Source of the DNA: Marinilongibacter aquaticus
GTDB lineage: Bacteria; Bacteroidota; Bacteroidia; Cytophagales; Spirosomataceae
Assembly (NCBI RefSeq): GCF_020149935.1
Contig: NZ_CP083757.1
Span: 992,001-1,056,000 of the forward strand
DNA length: 64,000 bases
Reading direction: 5' to 3'
This document shows positions 1 to 8,914 of the stretch, in pieces. Both the position numbers and the translations under genes were made by a program. Positions within the stretch are counted from its first letter, which is position 1, and every line of letters begins with the position of its first letter. The notes under the pieces were generated by a model, which made no database searches, was not told the DNA's origin, and saw only the letters and a program-made list of their open reading frames with translations.

Positions 1-51
1 CGGAGCACTCCGTTTGAATTCGGTGCGAAAGAAAATCAATTCAAGCTATCT

Positions 52-2202
52 TTAGTTTTGAATGCCCTCCAAAGCACAGAAAAAAGCCCAACGCAAAGCC
101 ACATCGTGCAGGTAATCGAACCGCCCAGAAGCCCCGCCGTGCCCAAAATCCATATTGGTTTTAAGCAGCAGCAATTTGTTGTCCGTTTTCATCTCGCGTA
201 GCTTGGCCACCCATTTTGCCGGCTCGAAATATTGCACCTGGCTGTCGTGCAAACCCGTGGTGACCAAAATATTCGGATAAGCCTTGGCTTCAACATTTTC
301 ATACGGCGAATAACTCTTCATATAAAAGTAAGCCTCTTTTTCATTCGGATTGCCCCATTCATCGTATTCGTTGGTCGTGAGTGGAATGTCCTCATCAAGC
401 ATCGTATTCACTACATCCACGAAAGGGACATCGGCGATTATCCCATTGTACTGCTCTGGGGCCATATTCGCCACAGCACCCATGAGCAATCCTCCCGCAG
501 AACCTCCGTTGGCATAAAGATGCTCGGCCGAAGTGTAGCCCTTTTCAATCAGGTATTTTCCGCAATCAATGAAATCGTAGAAGGTATTTTCCTTTTTCAT
601 CAACTTGCCATCCAAATACCATTTTCTTCCCAATTCCTGTCCACCACGAATGTGGGCAATGGCATACGCAAAACCGCGATCGAGCAAACTCAATCGGGCA
701 CTGCTGAAAGAGGCATCCATGCTATAGCCGTAAGAGCCGTAGGCATATTCCAATACGGGACTTTTCCCGTTTTTCCGAAAGCCTTTTTTATATACAATCG
801 AAATGGGCACTTCTACGCCATCGCGTGCCGTGGCATAGAGTCTCTCGCTTTCGTATTGCGATGGATCATATCCTCCTAAAACTTCCTGCTGTTTCATCAG
901 TTTACGATCCTTTGTGCCCAAATCATAATCGTAAATGGAACTCGGCGTAATGAGCGACGTATACCGAAAACGCAAGCCGTCTGTTTTGTATTCTTTATTC
1001 TGCGTGACGCTGGCATCGTATGTGGGTTCATCAAAAGAAATCGAATGGTTTTCGCCATTTTTCAGATTTCGCACTTCGATTTCCGTAAGTCCCTTTCGCC
1101 TTTGTTGCACAACCACAAAATCCGCAAATTCTTCCAGCCCCTCGATCAACACATCTTTGCTGTGGGGTATATAGGTGTTCCAATTGTCCTTTCCCGTTGC
1201 GTCCAAAGGGCATTCCATTACTTTGAAATTCTCGGCATCGCCTTCGTTTGTCAAAATCAAAAAGCGGTCGTCGAGCGGGGTGACACTGTAAATGGTTTCC
1301 TTCATACGTGGCTCAAAAACCTTGAACGCCTTATCCGGTTGGTTGGCATCCAAAATCCGCACCTCGGAAGACAATGTGGCTTGCGAATGAATTAGAATCC
1401 ACTGCCCATTCTTGCTGCGGTACACACCGATATAATTGCTTTTATCGGCCTCTTCGTATACGAGTTTGTCTTTTTGGGCCGCATTGCCCAATTTGTGAGC
1501 ATAAATCTTTTCCGAGAGCAAAGTCACCGGGTTTTTCGCGGTATAGAAAAGGGTGCGGTTGTCGTTCGCCCATACGGGATCGCCCTCTGTATTTTCGATT
1601 TTATCTTGCAGCAACTCGCCCGTTTCCAGATTTTTCACATACAATGTATATTGCCTTCTCGACACCTCGTCGGCACCAAAGGCCACCATCTTATTGTCTG
1701 GACTTACAGCAAAATCGCTGATATCGAAATACGGTTTCCCTTTGGCCATTTCATCCACATCCAAAATCACCTCTTCGGCGGCATCCAAACCGCCCTTTTT
1801 GCGGCACAGTTTATAATATTCTTGTCCGTCTTCGGTACGCGTATAATAATAATAGCCGTTGTCGAGATAAGGTACGCTTTCATCTTTTTCCTTTATTCTC
1901 CCCTTCATCTCTTCAAAAAGCGAAGCCTGCAAACTGTCTGTAGGAGCCATCATGGCTTTCAGATATTGGTTTTCGGCATTCAAATAGTCTACCACGTTTT
2001 GGCTGTCTGGGCCTTTGCCAAAATAATCGTACATCCAATAATAAGGATCGGATACGGTGTCGCCATGAATGGTTCTGAAATGTTCCTTTTTAAAAGCAGT
2101 TGGTGGAGTAAGCTCCGGCCAGTCGATTTGCATAGTCTGTTCCTTTTTATCACAAGAAGCGAGCACAAAAATGCCCAAGGCCAAAAGTAAAAAGCATTTC
2201 AT
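52..2202 (-). CDS. ptrB: Oligopeptidase B-like S9 prolyl oligopeptidase, lipoprotein
   Basis: Serine peptidase of family S9A, 716 residues, close to the usual length of oligopeptidase B, which cuts short peptides after basic residues. The N-terminal part (about 30-430) is the beta-propeller that gates substrate access; the C-terminal part is the alpha/beta hydrolase. The triad is visible: Ser568 in GGSAGG, Asp653 in HDSQVQYFEP and His688 in FGHGG. The chosen ATG at 2202 gives a lipoprotein signal (MKCFLLLALGIFVLASC), so the enzyme should be anchored in the envelope. An upstream in-frame ATG at 2370 would run into the divergent gene and add an implausible leader. The 100-bp gap to the divergent hydrolase gene should hold both promoters. 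The exact cleavage preference (B type versus prolyl) is inferred from overall similarity. Confidence 0.9.
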   Translation of the reverse strand: MKCFLLLALGIFVLASCDKKEQTMQIDWPELTPPTAFKKEHFRTIHGDTVSDPYYWMYDYFGKGPDSQNVVDYLNAENQYLKAMMAPTDSLQASLFEEMKGRIKEKDESVPYLDNGYYYYTRTEDGQEYYKLCRKKGGLDAAEEVILDVDEMAKGKPYFDISDFAVSPDNKMVAFGADEVSRRQYTLYVKNLETGELLQDKIENTEGDPVWANDNRTLFYTAKNPVTLLSEKIYAHKLGNAAQKDKLVYEEADKSNYIGVYRSKNGQWILIHSQATLSSEVRILDANQPDKAFKVFEPRMKETIYSVTPLDDRFLILTNEGDAENFKVMECPLDATGKDNWNTYIPHSKDVLIEGLEEFADFVVVQQRRKGLTEIEVRNLKNGENHSISFDEPTYDASVTQNKEYKTDGLRFRYTSLITPSSIYDYDLGTKDRKLMKQQEVLGGYDPSQYESERLYATARDGVEVPISIVYKKGFRKNGKSPVLEYAYGSYGYSMDASFSSARLSLLDRGFAYAIAHIRGGQELGRKWYLDGKLMKKENTFYDFIDCGKYLIEKGYTSAEHLYANGGSAGGLLMGAVANMAPEQYNGIIADVPFVDVVNTMLDEDIPLTTNEYDEWGNPNEKEAYFYMKSYSPYENVEAKAYPNILVTTGLHDSQVQYFEPAKWVAKLREMKTDNKLLLLKTNMDFGHGGASGRFDYLHDVALRWAFFCALEGIQN

Positions 2203-2302
2203 AAGGGAATCAATTTTTTTACAATTTACTACGCATTCCTCACATATTTTCTTTGCCCCTTTACCATTAAATAAGAAATTCGACCTATCTAAACCCAAAA
2301 AT

Positions 2303-3274
2303 GTGAAAAGTGCGGAAAAGCATAGTTTAAAGCCTCCTTTCTGGCAATTCAATGGACATGTCCAAACCATTTACCCCAGTTTATACCGCAAAATCGAAGT
2401 GCCTTATGTACGAGAACGCCTGGAACTGGATGACGGTGATTTTTTGAATCTCGATTGGCTCCAGAAAGGTTCGGATAAACTGGCCATTGTAACGCACGGT
2501 TTGGAAGGCGACTCCACCCGGCCTTATGTCACGGGTATGTTGCAAACTTTGGTGCAAGCTGGATTCGACGGCCTCGGCTGGAATTGCCGCAGTTGCGGCG
2601 GTGAAATGAACCGGCTGCCCAGATTTTATCATCATGGCGATTCTGAAGACTTACGGGCCGTGGTTGAGCATGCCATTAAAGCCCACGGTTACAAAGAAAT
2701 CATGCTGGTGGGTTTCAGTATGGGCGGCAACATCACCTTGCGGCTGATGGCCGAATTCCCGGAATCTGTCCCCAATCAAATTTCCAAGGCCTTGGCCGTT
2801 TCTTCGCCAATCGACCTTTACAGCTCGGTGACCGAACTCAACAAAAGCGGGAAACGCTTCTATATGCGGCGTTTTATTCGGAAACTGGGAAAGAAAATCG
2901 AAATCAAATCCAAGCTTTTTCCCGAGCACCCGAATCTCGATTTTGCGAATTACAAACAGCTGGTGAAATGTTTTGAGGATTTCGACAACCGCTATACGGC
3001 TCCGCTCCACGGTTACAAAAACGCGATGGATTTCTACGAGAAAGCCACGGTCAAGCCCATTTTGCACCGCATCAGAAAACCGACCTTTATTCTTCAGGCT
3101 ATGAACGACCCCTTCTTGGGTGAAGCCTGCTTTCGCCTAGACGAACCGCTTGAGCATGTGCAATTGGTTCTGACAGCAAAAGGAGGCCACGTAGGCTTTA
3201 TGCAACAAGAAAACAAAATGACTTTTGCCGAAAAGTTTGCTCTTCAAATAGCCCAAAAAGAAAAACACCCCTAA
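2303..3274 (+). CDS. YheT-family alpha/beta hydrolase
   Basis: Alpha/beta hydrolase of the YheT/ABHD family, about 323 residues as expected for this family; the substrate is unknown and esterase activity is only presumed. The family opening KPPFWQFNGHVQTIYPSLYR sits at residues 10-29. The nucleophile elbow GFSMGG puts Ser139 in place, with Asp269 (AMNDPF) and His296 (KGGHVGF) completing the triad. No ATG fits the N-terminus: the in-frame ATGs lie far upstream inside the divergent gene, so a GTG at 2303 is chosen. It gives a start nine codons before the conserved opening. No signal peptide, so probably cytoplasmic. Stands alone, divergent from the peptidase gene. Confidence 0.82.
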   Translation: MKSAEKHSLKPPFWQFNGHVQTIYPSLYRKIEVPYVRERLELDDGDFLNLDWLQKGSDKLAIVTHGLEGDSTRPYVTGMLQTLVQAGFDGLGWNCRSCGGEMNRLPRFYHHGDSEDLRAVVEHAIKAHGYKEIMLVGFSMGGNITLRLMAEFPESVPNQISKALAVSSPIDLYSSVTELNKSGKRFYMRRFIRKLGKKIEIKSKLFPEHPNLDFANYKQLVKCFEDFDNRYTAPLHGYKNAMDFYEKATVKPILHRIRKPTFILQAMNDPFLGEACFRLDEPLEHVQLVLTAKGGHVGFMQQENKMTFAEKFALQIAQKEKHP

Positions 3275-3320
3275 TCGAGTAGAGGTGCATTTCCAACCTT
3301 AAACAAACTGTATAAAGATC

Positions 3321-5795
3321 TTAATTGTTTCCGCCCACACGGCTTTTCAGGTCGTCTGTGGCTGTGCTTCTGCGGCGGCTACTTTTCACGTTTTGGTTTC
3401 CAAAATTATACGTGAAGGTCAATGTGGCTCTGCGGCTTGTCCATCTGTTCGAGATTTTCAAATCCACATTTTCGTAATTGATGGCTCCATTGAAAAATGA
3501 ATTCAAGAACAGGTCGTTGACATTCAATTTTATGTTGGCCTTCTTTTCCCAAAGCGATTTTTGAATTCCTGCATTCACGGCAAACTGTGGTTTGGTGGTG
3601 CGAATAATACCGTACACCGTAGGCGAATTATACCACATATTGGCTTCGGCCGACCAGCCTTTTTTCATTGTAAACGTGCTGGAAGTGTAGAAATTATACG
3701 CCAATTGCCCTACATCCAATCTTCCGCCGCTTACATCAGGATCTTGAAAATGTGCATAATACAAGCTGAAATTATTTTGCATTCTCCACCATTTCGTAAC
3801 CGGCACAGGGAAAGAAAGGTTGGCCGAATAGTTTTCTACTTTCTGCAAGTTTTTCGAAGTCTGATAAGTCACACGGGTTTCGTCATCTTGCTCAATTACA
3901 TCGAAAATATTGTCTTTGGTATATGCATAGCCCAATGAAAGACTGATGGCGTTTTTCAACGTGTAGGTCAATTCTACATTATCGGTAAACTGCGGAGTCA
4001 AGTACTCGTTTCCACGCTCATATGTATACGGATCGAGGAAGAACAAGAATGGGTTCAATTGTTGGTAATTCGGACGACCAATTCTGCGGCTGTACGAATA
4101 ACGCATGGCATGGTCTTTACCCAATTTCTGGTTCACGAAAACCGTAGGAAAAAGGTTGAAATAATCGCGGGTAACCGAGTTGTCGAGCGTAACTGAATTG
4201 GCTACCGAATGTGTATGCTCGGCACGAAGCCCCGTTTGCAAGCCCACTTTATCCCATTCTTTACCAAAATTCACATAAGCGGCGTTCACAAATTCGGTAT
4301 AAATAAAATGGTTTGTTTTTCGTGGATCCATTACCCATTGCTCGTCGGCCTGATAATCGAACTTGAAATCATTGTCGGTTTTCACATAAGACGATTTCGC
4401 ACCGAATTCAAATTTCATTTTGTTCTCCACCGGAATTACGAAGTCGAGCTTACTGGCGAAAATGTTGATTTTCGAAGGCGTTCTGTTTTGTTGAATCAAA
4501 GTGCTGTCTTGCTCACCACCCGCATCGAGGGCATTGTAATACCTTGTGTCGAAATATTGGTACGCGTAGTTGTCGAAATAACTGTAATCCAAATCAAAAG
4601 TCATCTCTTTGCCTTTGTCGTTGAAATTGTGCTTGACATTGAAATTCCCTGTCAGGTTCAAGTTTTTCATATCACGGTCCGAGTTCGGAATAAGCGAACG
4701 GTAATTTTGCTCCCCGTTCATTATTTCTGTAATGTTTGTCAAACCCGTCGAATTCATTTTGCCGTCCCAACCGTTTCCGTCGAGCAAAATCCCCAAAGTG
4801 GTTTTGTCGCTTAAGAAATAATCTGCACCCAGACGACCAGAATAGTACATACCGCTGCCGTGTCGTTTTGAAATTTGGTCGAATTCGCTTCGCAAACCTT
4901 CATAATTTGTACTTCTCATCAAGTGGTTGTCGTTGTAAAAGGCATTTCTACCCGAGTTGGCATTGGCAAAAATGTTCCACTTTTTGTTGCGGTGGTTTAT
5001 GCTCAAGCTTTCACTTGCACGGTACAGGTCGTCGACAGAATTTGGAATGTACGCATCTCCTACCGCCACCGAAACGCTTCCGTTTGTGCCGTAGGCCTTA
5101 TTTTTCTTCAATTTTATGTTGATAATTCCCGAATTTCCAGAAGCATCGTATTTTGAAGAAGGATTGGTAATAATCTCGATCGAAGCGATTTGGTCACTGG
5201 GCATGTTGCTCAAAAATTGCATCAATGTCTCGTTCGACATGTAATTTTTACGCCCGTCGATCATCACCAACACGCCGCTCTTGTTCTTGAGTTTGATGGC
5301 ATCGTTTTGTCTGTCGATCAGCACGCCTGGGGCTTTTTCCAATACCTCAAGAGCGGTATTTCCACTGGAAACAATGCTGTTTTCAACATTCAATACGGTC
5401 TTGTCGATCTGTTGTTCTATAAATGGCTTTTTGGCCGTTACCGTCACTTCGGCAAGCTCGTTGGTATTTTGTTGCATTTTAAGTGGCTCGAAAGTCATGG
5501 TTGGCGTTTCGGCACTCAATTCAAATTTAGGCGAATGAAAATCTTTGAAACCCACTGAAGAGAAACGTAGCAGATAGGCACCAAAAGGCACTTCGGCAAT
5601 TTCGAATTTGCCCGCTTCATCCGAGGAAGAAGCCTTCACCAAAGTCGAGTCCGAGCTTTGCAATACAAGTACATTGGCAAAAGGCAAGGGTTTCGATTGG
5701 TCGTCGAGAAGAACACCAGAGATCTGTCCGGCACTCTGAGCCTTGGCCATTAGACAGAATAATGTTAAGGAAGTAATGAGTAATAGCTTTTTCAT
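3321..5795 (-). CDS. TonB-dependent receptor-like outer-membrane barrel protein
   Basis: An 824-residue outer-membrane protein. A signal peptide (MKKLLLITSLTLFCLMAKAQ) is followed by a carboxypeptidase-regulatory-like beta domain (about 22-105), a TonB plug domain (about 115-235, with IDGRKNY and NPSSKYDASGNSGIINIKLK) and a long beta-barrel region. This is the layout of the Bacteroidota outer membrane beta-barrel family, related to TonB-dependent receptors. No SusD partner is adjacent and the gene appears monocistronic, so the ligand cannot be guessed. The protein ends in a Ser/Arg-rich tail after the last strand-like segment. The 238-bp upstream region carries a nested inverted repeat (listed separately) that may control it. 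Confidence 0.85.
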   Translation of the reverse strand: MKKLLLITSLTLFCLMAKAQSAGQISGVLLDDQSKPLPFANVLVLQSSDSTLVKASSSDEAGKFEIAEVPFGAYLLRFSSVGFKDFHSPKFELSAETPTMTFEPLKMQQNTNELAEVTVTAKKPFIEQQIDKTVLNVENSIVSSGNTALEVLEKAPGVLIDRQNDAIKLKNKSGVLVMIDGRKNYMSNETLMQFLSNMPSDQIASIEIITNPSSKYDASGNSGIINIKLKKNKAYGTNGSVSVAVGDAYIPNSVDDLYRASESLSINHRNKKWNIFANANSGRNAFYNDNHLMRSTNYEGLRSEFDQISKRHGSGMYYSGRLGADYFLSDKTTLGILLDGNGWDGKMNSTGLTNITEIMNGEQNYRSLIPNSDRDMKNLNLTGNFNVKHNFNDKGKEMTFDLDYSYFDNYAYQYFDTRYYNALDAGGEQDSTLIQQNRTPSKINIFASKLDFVIPVENKMKFEFGAKSSYVKTDNDFKFDYQADEQWVMDPRKTNHFIYTEFVNAAYVNFGKEWDKVGLQTGLRAEHTHSVANSVTLDNSVTRDYFNLFPTVFVNQKLGKDHAMRYSYSRRIGRPNYQQLNPFLFFLDPYTYERGNEYLTPQFTDNVELTYTLKNAISLSLGYAYTKDNIFDVIEQDDETRVTYQTSKNLQKVENYSANLSFPVPVTKWWRMQNNFSLYYAHFQDPDVSGGRLDVGQLAYNFYTSSTFTMKKGWSAEANMWYNSPTVYGIIRTTKPQFAVNAGIQKSLWEKKANIKLNVNDLFLNSFFNGAINYENVDLKISNRWTSRRATLTFTYNFGNQNVKSSRRRSTATDDLKSRVGGNN

Positions 5796-5832
5796 TGTTT
5801 GTTTTTTTGCTTTTTCAGTCCAATTCGTCTTC

Positions 5833-5901
5833 GAATCTTGTCACAAAGTAAAGGGTATTATGTATTGCAAGGTAATTGATAATACATAAGTGGCAAGATT
5901 C
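5833..5901 (-). promoter_or_regulatory. Nested inverted repeat upstream of the barrel gene
   Basis: Outer arms GAATCTTGTCAC (5833-5844) and GTGGCAAGATTC (5890-5901) pair over 12 positions with one mismatch. Inner arms TTATGTATT (5858-5866) and AATACATAA (5881-5889) pair perfectly. Read on the minus strand, a TTG followed after 16 bases by TTACTTTG, one base from the TAnnTTTG -7 consensus, lies between the arms. The element could therefore be an operator around the promoter or a structured leader of the gene starting at 5795. Function is inference. Confidence 0.5.
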
Positions 5902-6033
5902 TAGTTTGAATGGTTTAGCTTTCAGATGAGGACTGAAGCGAAAACGTTGCAATGAAAATGTTAAAAAATGTGATTTTAGTAGATTTAGTTTCTTGTGGCC
6001 AATGACTTTTCAGCCAAAAAGCCGTCGTAATAG

Positions 6034-6996
6034 TTATTCTGAGGCTTTGCGGCTGGCTTCTTGTAGAATTTCTCTCAGTCGAATTTTTAAAGATAGCGGT
6101 TCAACAATTGTAGCATAATCCGCAAACATGAGAAACCAGCGTAGAAATCCGTGCTCCACTTCTCTTGTCATGAAAGTCATTTCAATCTCTTCGCCCATGA
6201 GTTCTTCGCTCTGCAAACCGTAATAATTGCAATTGCTTCGCATAAATCTCGCCACTTGTTTCTCTACACGCACAACCACTTTGGTCTTTTCCACTTCTTC
6301 GGGTTTCTTGCGGTAATCGTCGAGCAATCCGTGCTCATTCACAAATGGCGTCTCGGTTCTTTTTATTTGCAACATTCTGTCTGTCCGAAATTGACGATAA
6401 TCTTGCCGTAAATGGCAAAATGCCATAATATACCACGCATTCCTTTCATGAAAAAGACCTACGGGTTCAATCAAGCGATCGGTGTGTGCATCGGCATTCA
6501 GTGCTCTATATTTCAAGAATATCTGCTTTTTTTCCGCAATGCTTTCAAAAATGATTTCCAAAGCGTTGGGAATATCCTTGTTGAATAAATCTTCAACCGG
6601 GTTAATTCGCACCTGCGACTCAATGGCGTCGATCCAGTCTTTTTCAAAGCCTCGCAAGACAGACTTCACTTTGTACATGGCCGAAGAAAAATAGGCTCCA
6701 AGCGAATCGTCGGTGAATTGCTCCATCAGTTTTTCGGCGGCGACAAAGCTTCCCGCCTCTTCTTTGGTGAACATCACGGGCGGCAATCGGTAGCCGTCCA
6801 TAATGCTGTAACCCACTCCGGCTTCACTGAGAATGGGCACTCCCGAAGATTCCAGGGTACGGATATCTCGATAAATTGTTCGCAAACTCACTTCAAAGCG
6901 GTCGGCCAAATCTTGTGCCTTCACAATCTTTTTCGATTGCAATTGAATAAGAATGGACACAATCCTGTCGAATCGCTTTACACTTTCATCGCTCAT
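6034..6996 (-). CDS. HTH-WYL transcriptional regulator (YafY type)
   Basis: A 320-residue regulator of the YafY/DeoR-like WYL class, of typical length. Residues 8-65 form a winged helix-turn-helix (LADRFEVSLRTIYRDIRTLE, then the GVGYSIMDGYRLPP wing). The WYL ligand-sensing domain lies at about 140-220 and holds the RNAWYIMAFC core and the following QFRTDRM arginines. A C-terminal WCX-like region follows. It lies 56 bp downstream of the GyrI-like gene on the same strand and near DinB. Regulators of this class are often found beside DinB and GyrI-like genes, so it is the obvious candidate to read the two operator-like repeats at 7745 and 7855. Its ligand is unknown. Confidence 0.9.
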   Translation of the reverse strand: MSDESVKRFDRIVSILIQLQSKKIVKAQDLADRFEVSLRTIYRDIRTLESSGVPILSEAGVGYSIMDGYRLPPVMFTKEEAGSFVAAEKLMEQFTDDSLGAYFSSAMYKVKSVLRGFEKDWIDAIESQVRINPVEDLFNKDIPNALEIIFESIAEKKQIFLKYRALNADAHTDRLIEPVGLFHERNAWYIMAFCHLRQDYRQFRTDRMLQIKRTETPFVNEHGLLDDYRKKPEEVEKTKVVVRVEKQVARFMRSNCNYYGLQSEELMGEEIEMTFMTREVEHGFLRWFLMFADYATIVEPLSLKIRLREILQEASRKASE

Positions 6997-7052
6997 AAAA
7001 AAACATTATACCCTTTTCTGGAAAGACGCTGGAGAAAACTGCCGCAATTTAT

Positions 7053-7700
7053 TCAGTTTGAATGAGCCTCCAATTTCTTACGCACGGGTTCTCTGAGAAT
7101 TGTTTTGAGTTTGTCCATTGGTGTTTTTCGGTAATCCGACAAATATATTTCGTGATGAAATCCATTGCGGAGCAAACCTTGCTCTTCCATAAAATCCACG
7201 ATTTTCTGCAAAGACACCCACTCGTCTGAAAAAGGCCCCAAATGCATAATCTGCACACAGAGTCCCTCCTCTTGTGTAAAGAACTCCAATTCTCGGGCAA
7301 AATTCAATTGTTTTCTTTCCCAAACGGCTGATTTCGCCCAAAGAACATCCGCTTCTTTCACAAAATCGGGCAAGCGAATGAGCAACCTGTACTCCCACTC
7401 GTCCCGCGGCACTTCTTCCACAGCTCCGCGATAATCCTTTGAAGGGTATTTGTTTTCATCGTACCACCACAAGCCCTCCAATTTGGGCACCACAAAATCC
7501 ATTTGTTCCCCCTTAAAACGAAATTTCAGAGTATAGGCCGAAGCGTAAAGAGCTTCCACTTTCTTAGCAAACTCTTCGGAAGAGGGATCTCCTTTCCCGC
7601 AGACAGATAAGTATTGAGCAGAAGCTATTTGCACCAATTCGGGTTTGAACTTGGCATTGTAATAGGTTTTGAAGACTTTTTTCAGATCCAGTTTATTCAT
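7053..7700 (-). CDS. GyrI-like small-molecule-binding domain protein
   Basis: About 215 residues resembling the GyrI-like (SHS2/SOUL-related) small-molecule-binding domain, including the LEGLWWYDE segment and the LVQIASAQYLSVCGKGDPSS strand region typical of stand-alone members. Such proteins bind amphipathic compounds or act as hydrolases; the function here is unknown. The ATG at 7700 is preferred over one at 7724 because it gives the normal MNKLDLKKVFKTYYNAK opening. It also puts the operator-like repeat (7745-7760) at the same distance as the matching repeat has from the divergent DinB gene. Probably co-transcribed with the WYL regulator downstream. Confidence 0.78.
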   Translation of the reverse strand: MNKLDLKKVFKTYYNAKFKPELVQIASAQYLSVCGKGDPSSEEFAKKVEALYASAYTLKFRFKGEQMDFVVPKLEGLWWYDENKYPSKDYRGAVEEVPRDEWEYRLLIRLPDFVKEADVLWAKSAVWERKQLNFARELEFFTQEEGLCVQIMHLGPFSDEWVSLQKIVDFMEEQGLLRNGFHHEIYLSDYRKTPMDKLKTILREPVRKKLEAHSN

Positions 7701-7744
7701 TTTACAATTCAATTTCTTTCGCACGCGAAGAAAAACGGTTTCAG

Positions 7745-7760
7745 TGACAACCCTTTGTCA
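7745..7760. promoter_or_regulatory. Operator-like inverted repeat TGACA-N6-TGTCA (copy 1)
   Basis: TGACA at 7745-7749 and TGTCA at 7756-7760 form an inverted repeat with a 6-base spacer. It lies 44 bp before the chosen ATG of the GyrI-like gene. An identical architecture occurs at 7855-7870, exactly 110 bp away, before the divergent DinB gene. A dimeric regulator binding both sites is inferred; the adjacent WYL protein is the natural candidate. Confidence 0.6.
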
Positions 7761-7854
7761 GTAGATTTTGCTCTTTTCAATGCATGAAAAATAACGACAG
7801 TAAAACACTATAAATCAACGGATTAAAAATAAAATAAATTTCCCCTTTTTCTGC

Positions 7855-7870
7855 TGACACACCTTTGTCA
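7855..7870. promoter_or_regulatory. Operator-like inverted repeat TGACA-N6-TGTCA (copy 2)
   Basis: TGACA at 7855-7859 and TGTCA at 7866-7870, the same half-sites and spacer as copy 1, located 47 bp before the DinB start codon. A CAATTTTG (7882-7889), one base off the TAnnTTTG -7 consensus, lies just downstream, so binding here would overlap or abut a promoter. Confidence 0.6.
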
Positions 7871-7917
7871 CTTGGTGTATGCAATTTTGAAATCGAAAAC
7901 AAAAACACTCAAAAACA

Positions 7918-8412
7918 ATGGAAAACATGACAACGCAAACAATTCAAGCCAACGTAATCACTCCTGACGAACTATTGGCCCATTGGCAAGGACATCGTGC
8001 TCTTACTCGTCGTACAATCGAGGCTTTTCCCGAAAAGGAACTTTTTGAATTCAGTATCGGAGGCATGCGTACTTTCGCCGAATTGATAATGGAACTTTTA
8101 GGCATTGCCGGCCCGGGAATCAAGGAAATTGTACACGGAGAAACCACCGCATTGAACGAAAAATTCGATCATCAAAACAAAAAAGAAAACCTGCTCAAAG
8201 CTTGGGATGAAACCACCACAATTCTAAATGAATATTTCCCGAAAATTGAAGAAGAAGACTTTCACACCAAAATCAAAGCTTTTGGGCAATACGACGGCAC
8301 CGTGCAATCGACTGTCTTTTATTTTATCGACAATGAAATTCACCACCGTGCACAGGGCTATGTATACCTGAGAAGTTTGGGTATTCAGCCGCCTTTCTTT
8401 TGGGAAAGATAG
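7918..8412 (+). CDS. DinB-family protein
   Basis: A 164-residue DinB/YfiT-type four-helix-bundle protein, likely cytoplasmic. Family members use a histidine triad to bind a divalent metal, and some act as thiol-dependent S-transferases. The C-terminal EIHHRAQGYVYLRSLGI motif is characteristic. The usual histidine of the second helix, in the family pattern around RTFAELIMELLG, is not evident here, so the metal site may be altered. Divergent from the GyrI-like gene across a 217-bp region with two matching operator-like repeats. The stop codon is followed by a bidirectional hairpin. A role in handling thiol-reactive small molecules is plausible given bshA elsewhere in the window, but this is inference. 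Confidence 0.82.
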   Translation: MENMTTQTIQANVITPDELLAHWQGHRALTRRTIEAFPEKELFEFSIGGMRTFAELIMELLGIAGPGIKEIVHGETTALNEKFDHQNKKENLLKAWDETTTILNEYFPKIEEEDFHTKIKAFGQYDGTVQSTVFYFIDNEIHHRAQGYVYLRSLGIQPPFFWER

Positions 8413-8420
8413 TTACCAAA

Positions 8421-8450
8421 AGGCACAAACCGAAGTACGAGTTTGTGCCT
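8421..8450. terminator. Bidirectional terminator hairpin
   Basis: Perfect 10-bp arms AGGCACAAAC (8421-8430) and GTTTGTGCCT (8441-8450) with a 10-base loop, between the convergent DinB and NTF2-like genes. The minus-strand stem is followed by TTTT; the right arm overlaps the stop codon of the NTF2-like gene. Confidence 0.75.
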
Positions 8451-8910
8451 ACTTTCTTTGGGCCGAAAAGCGAGCCAAAGACTCGCGGGCTCCTTTTCTT
8501 ACCTTCTCTCTGAAAAAGGGAAATTTTCCCAACAAAAAGCCCGTGAGACCAAAAGCTTGTTTCAGCCAAGTGGTGAAATTAAAACTGTCTTCGTGCGAGA
8601 TGATCAAACCCTCTTTGAATTTGAACTTTCCGACGACCACATTTTTTACTTTTCTACCCGTTTTCGAGAAAGTATACTCTGCTTCCCATTTCACTACCCC
8701 TTTTTGCTCATCGGCTGTCACAAAATCGGTTTTCACTTCAAGGTCTTGGGCTCCTTTCGTCAGCATTCTCCACATATTACGGGCTTCTTCGCCTTTCAAA
8801 GGCCCCAAAACAGGATCTTTGAAATCGACCTCATCGTGGTAGCAAGCGGCCATGGCTTCGCCATCTTTCTCACTGAATGCCTTATAAAATTTGTGTAAAA
8901 GTGCTTCCAT
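8449..8910 (-). CDS. NTF2-like (SnoaL/DUF4440-type) protein
   Basis: A 153-residue protein with the NTF2-like cone fold typical of small-ligand enzymes and binding proteins. The opening LHKFYKAFSEKDGEAMAACY and the following VDFKDPVLGPLKG segment match stand-alone family members. No signal peptide is seen. The family covers isomerases, cyclases and binding proteins, so no reaction can be assigned. The last 30 residues are basic and extend past the fold. It is the last gene of a compact minus-strand run, four bases downstream of the membrane-protein gene. Confidence 0.75.
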   Translation of the reverse strand: MEALLHKFYKAFSEKDGEAMAACYHDEVDFKDPVLGPLKGEEARNMWRMLTKGAQDLEVKTDFVTADEQKGVVKWEAEYTFSKTGRKVKNVVVGKFKFKEGLIISHEDSFNFTTWLKQAFGLTGFLLGKFPFFREKVRKGARESLARFSAQRK

Positions 8911-8914
8911 AGGC

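Noticed and set aside
1-51. Possible end of a preceding gene
   Set aside because: Only 51 bases precede the peptidase stop; an open frame exists but is too short to support anything.
2203-2370. Upstream ATG at 2370 for the peptidase
   Set aside because: It would overlap the divergent hydrolase gene and hide the lipoprotein signal that begins at 2202.
3264-3290. Weak hairpin between the hydrolase and the barrel gene
   Set aside because: CACCCCT/AGAGGTG pairs imperfectly and has no T-run; not strong enough to call a terminator.
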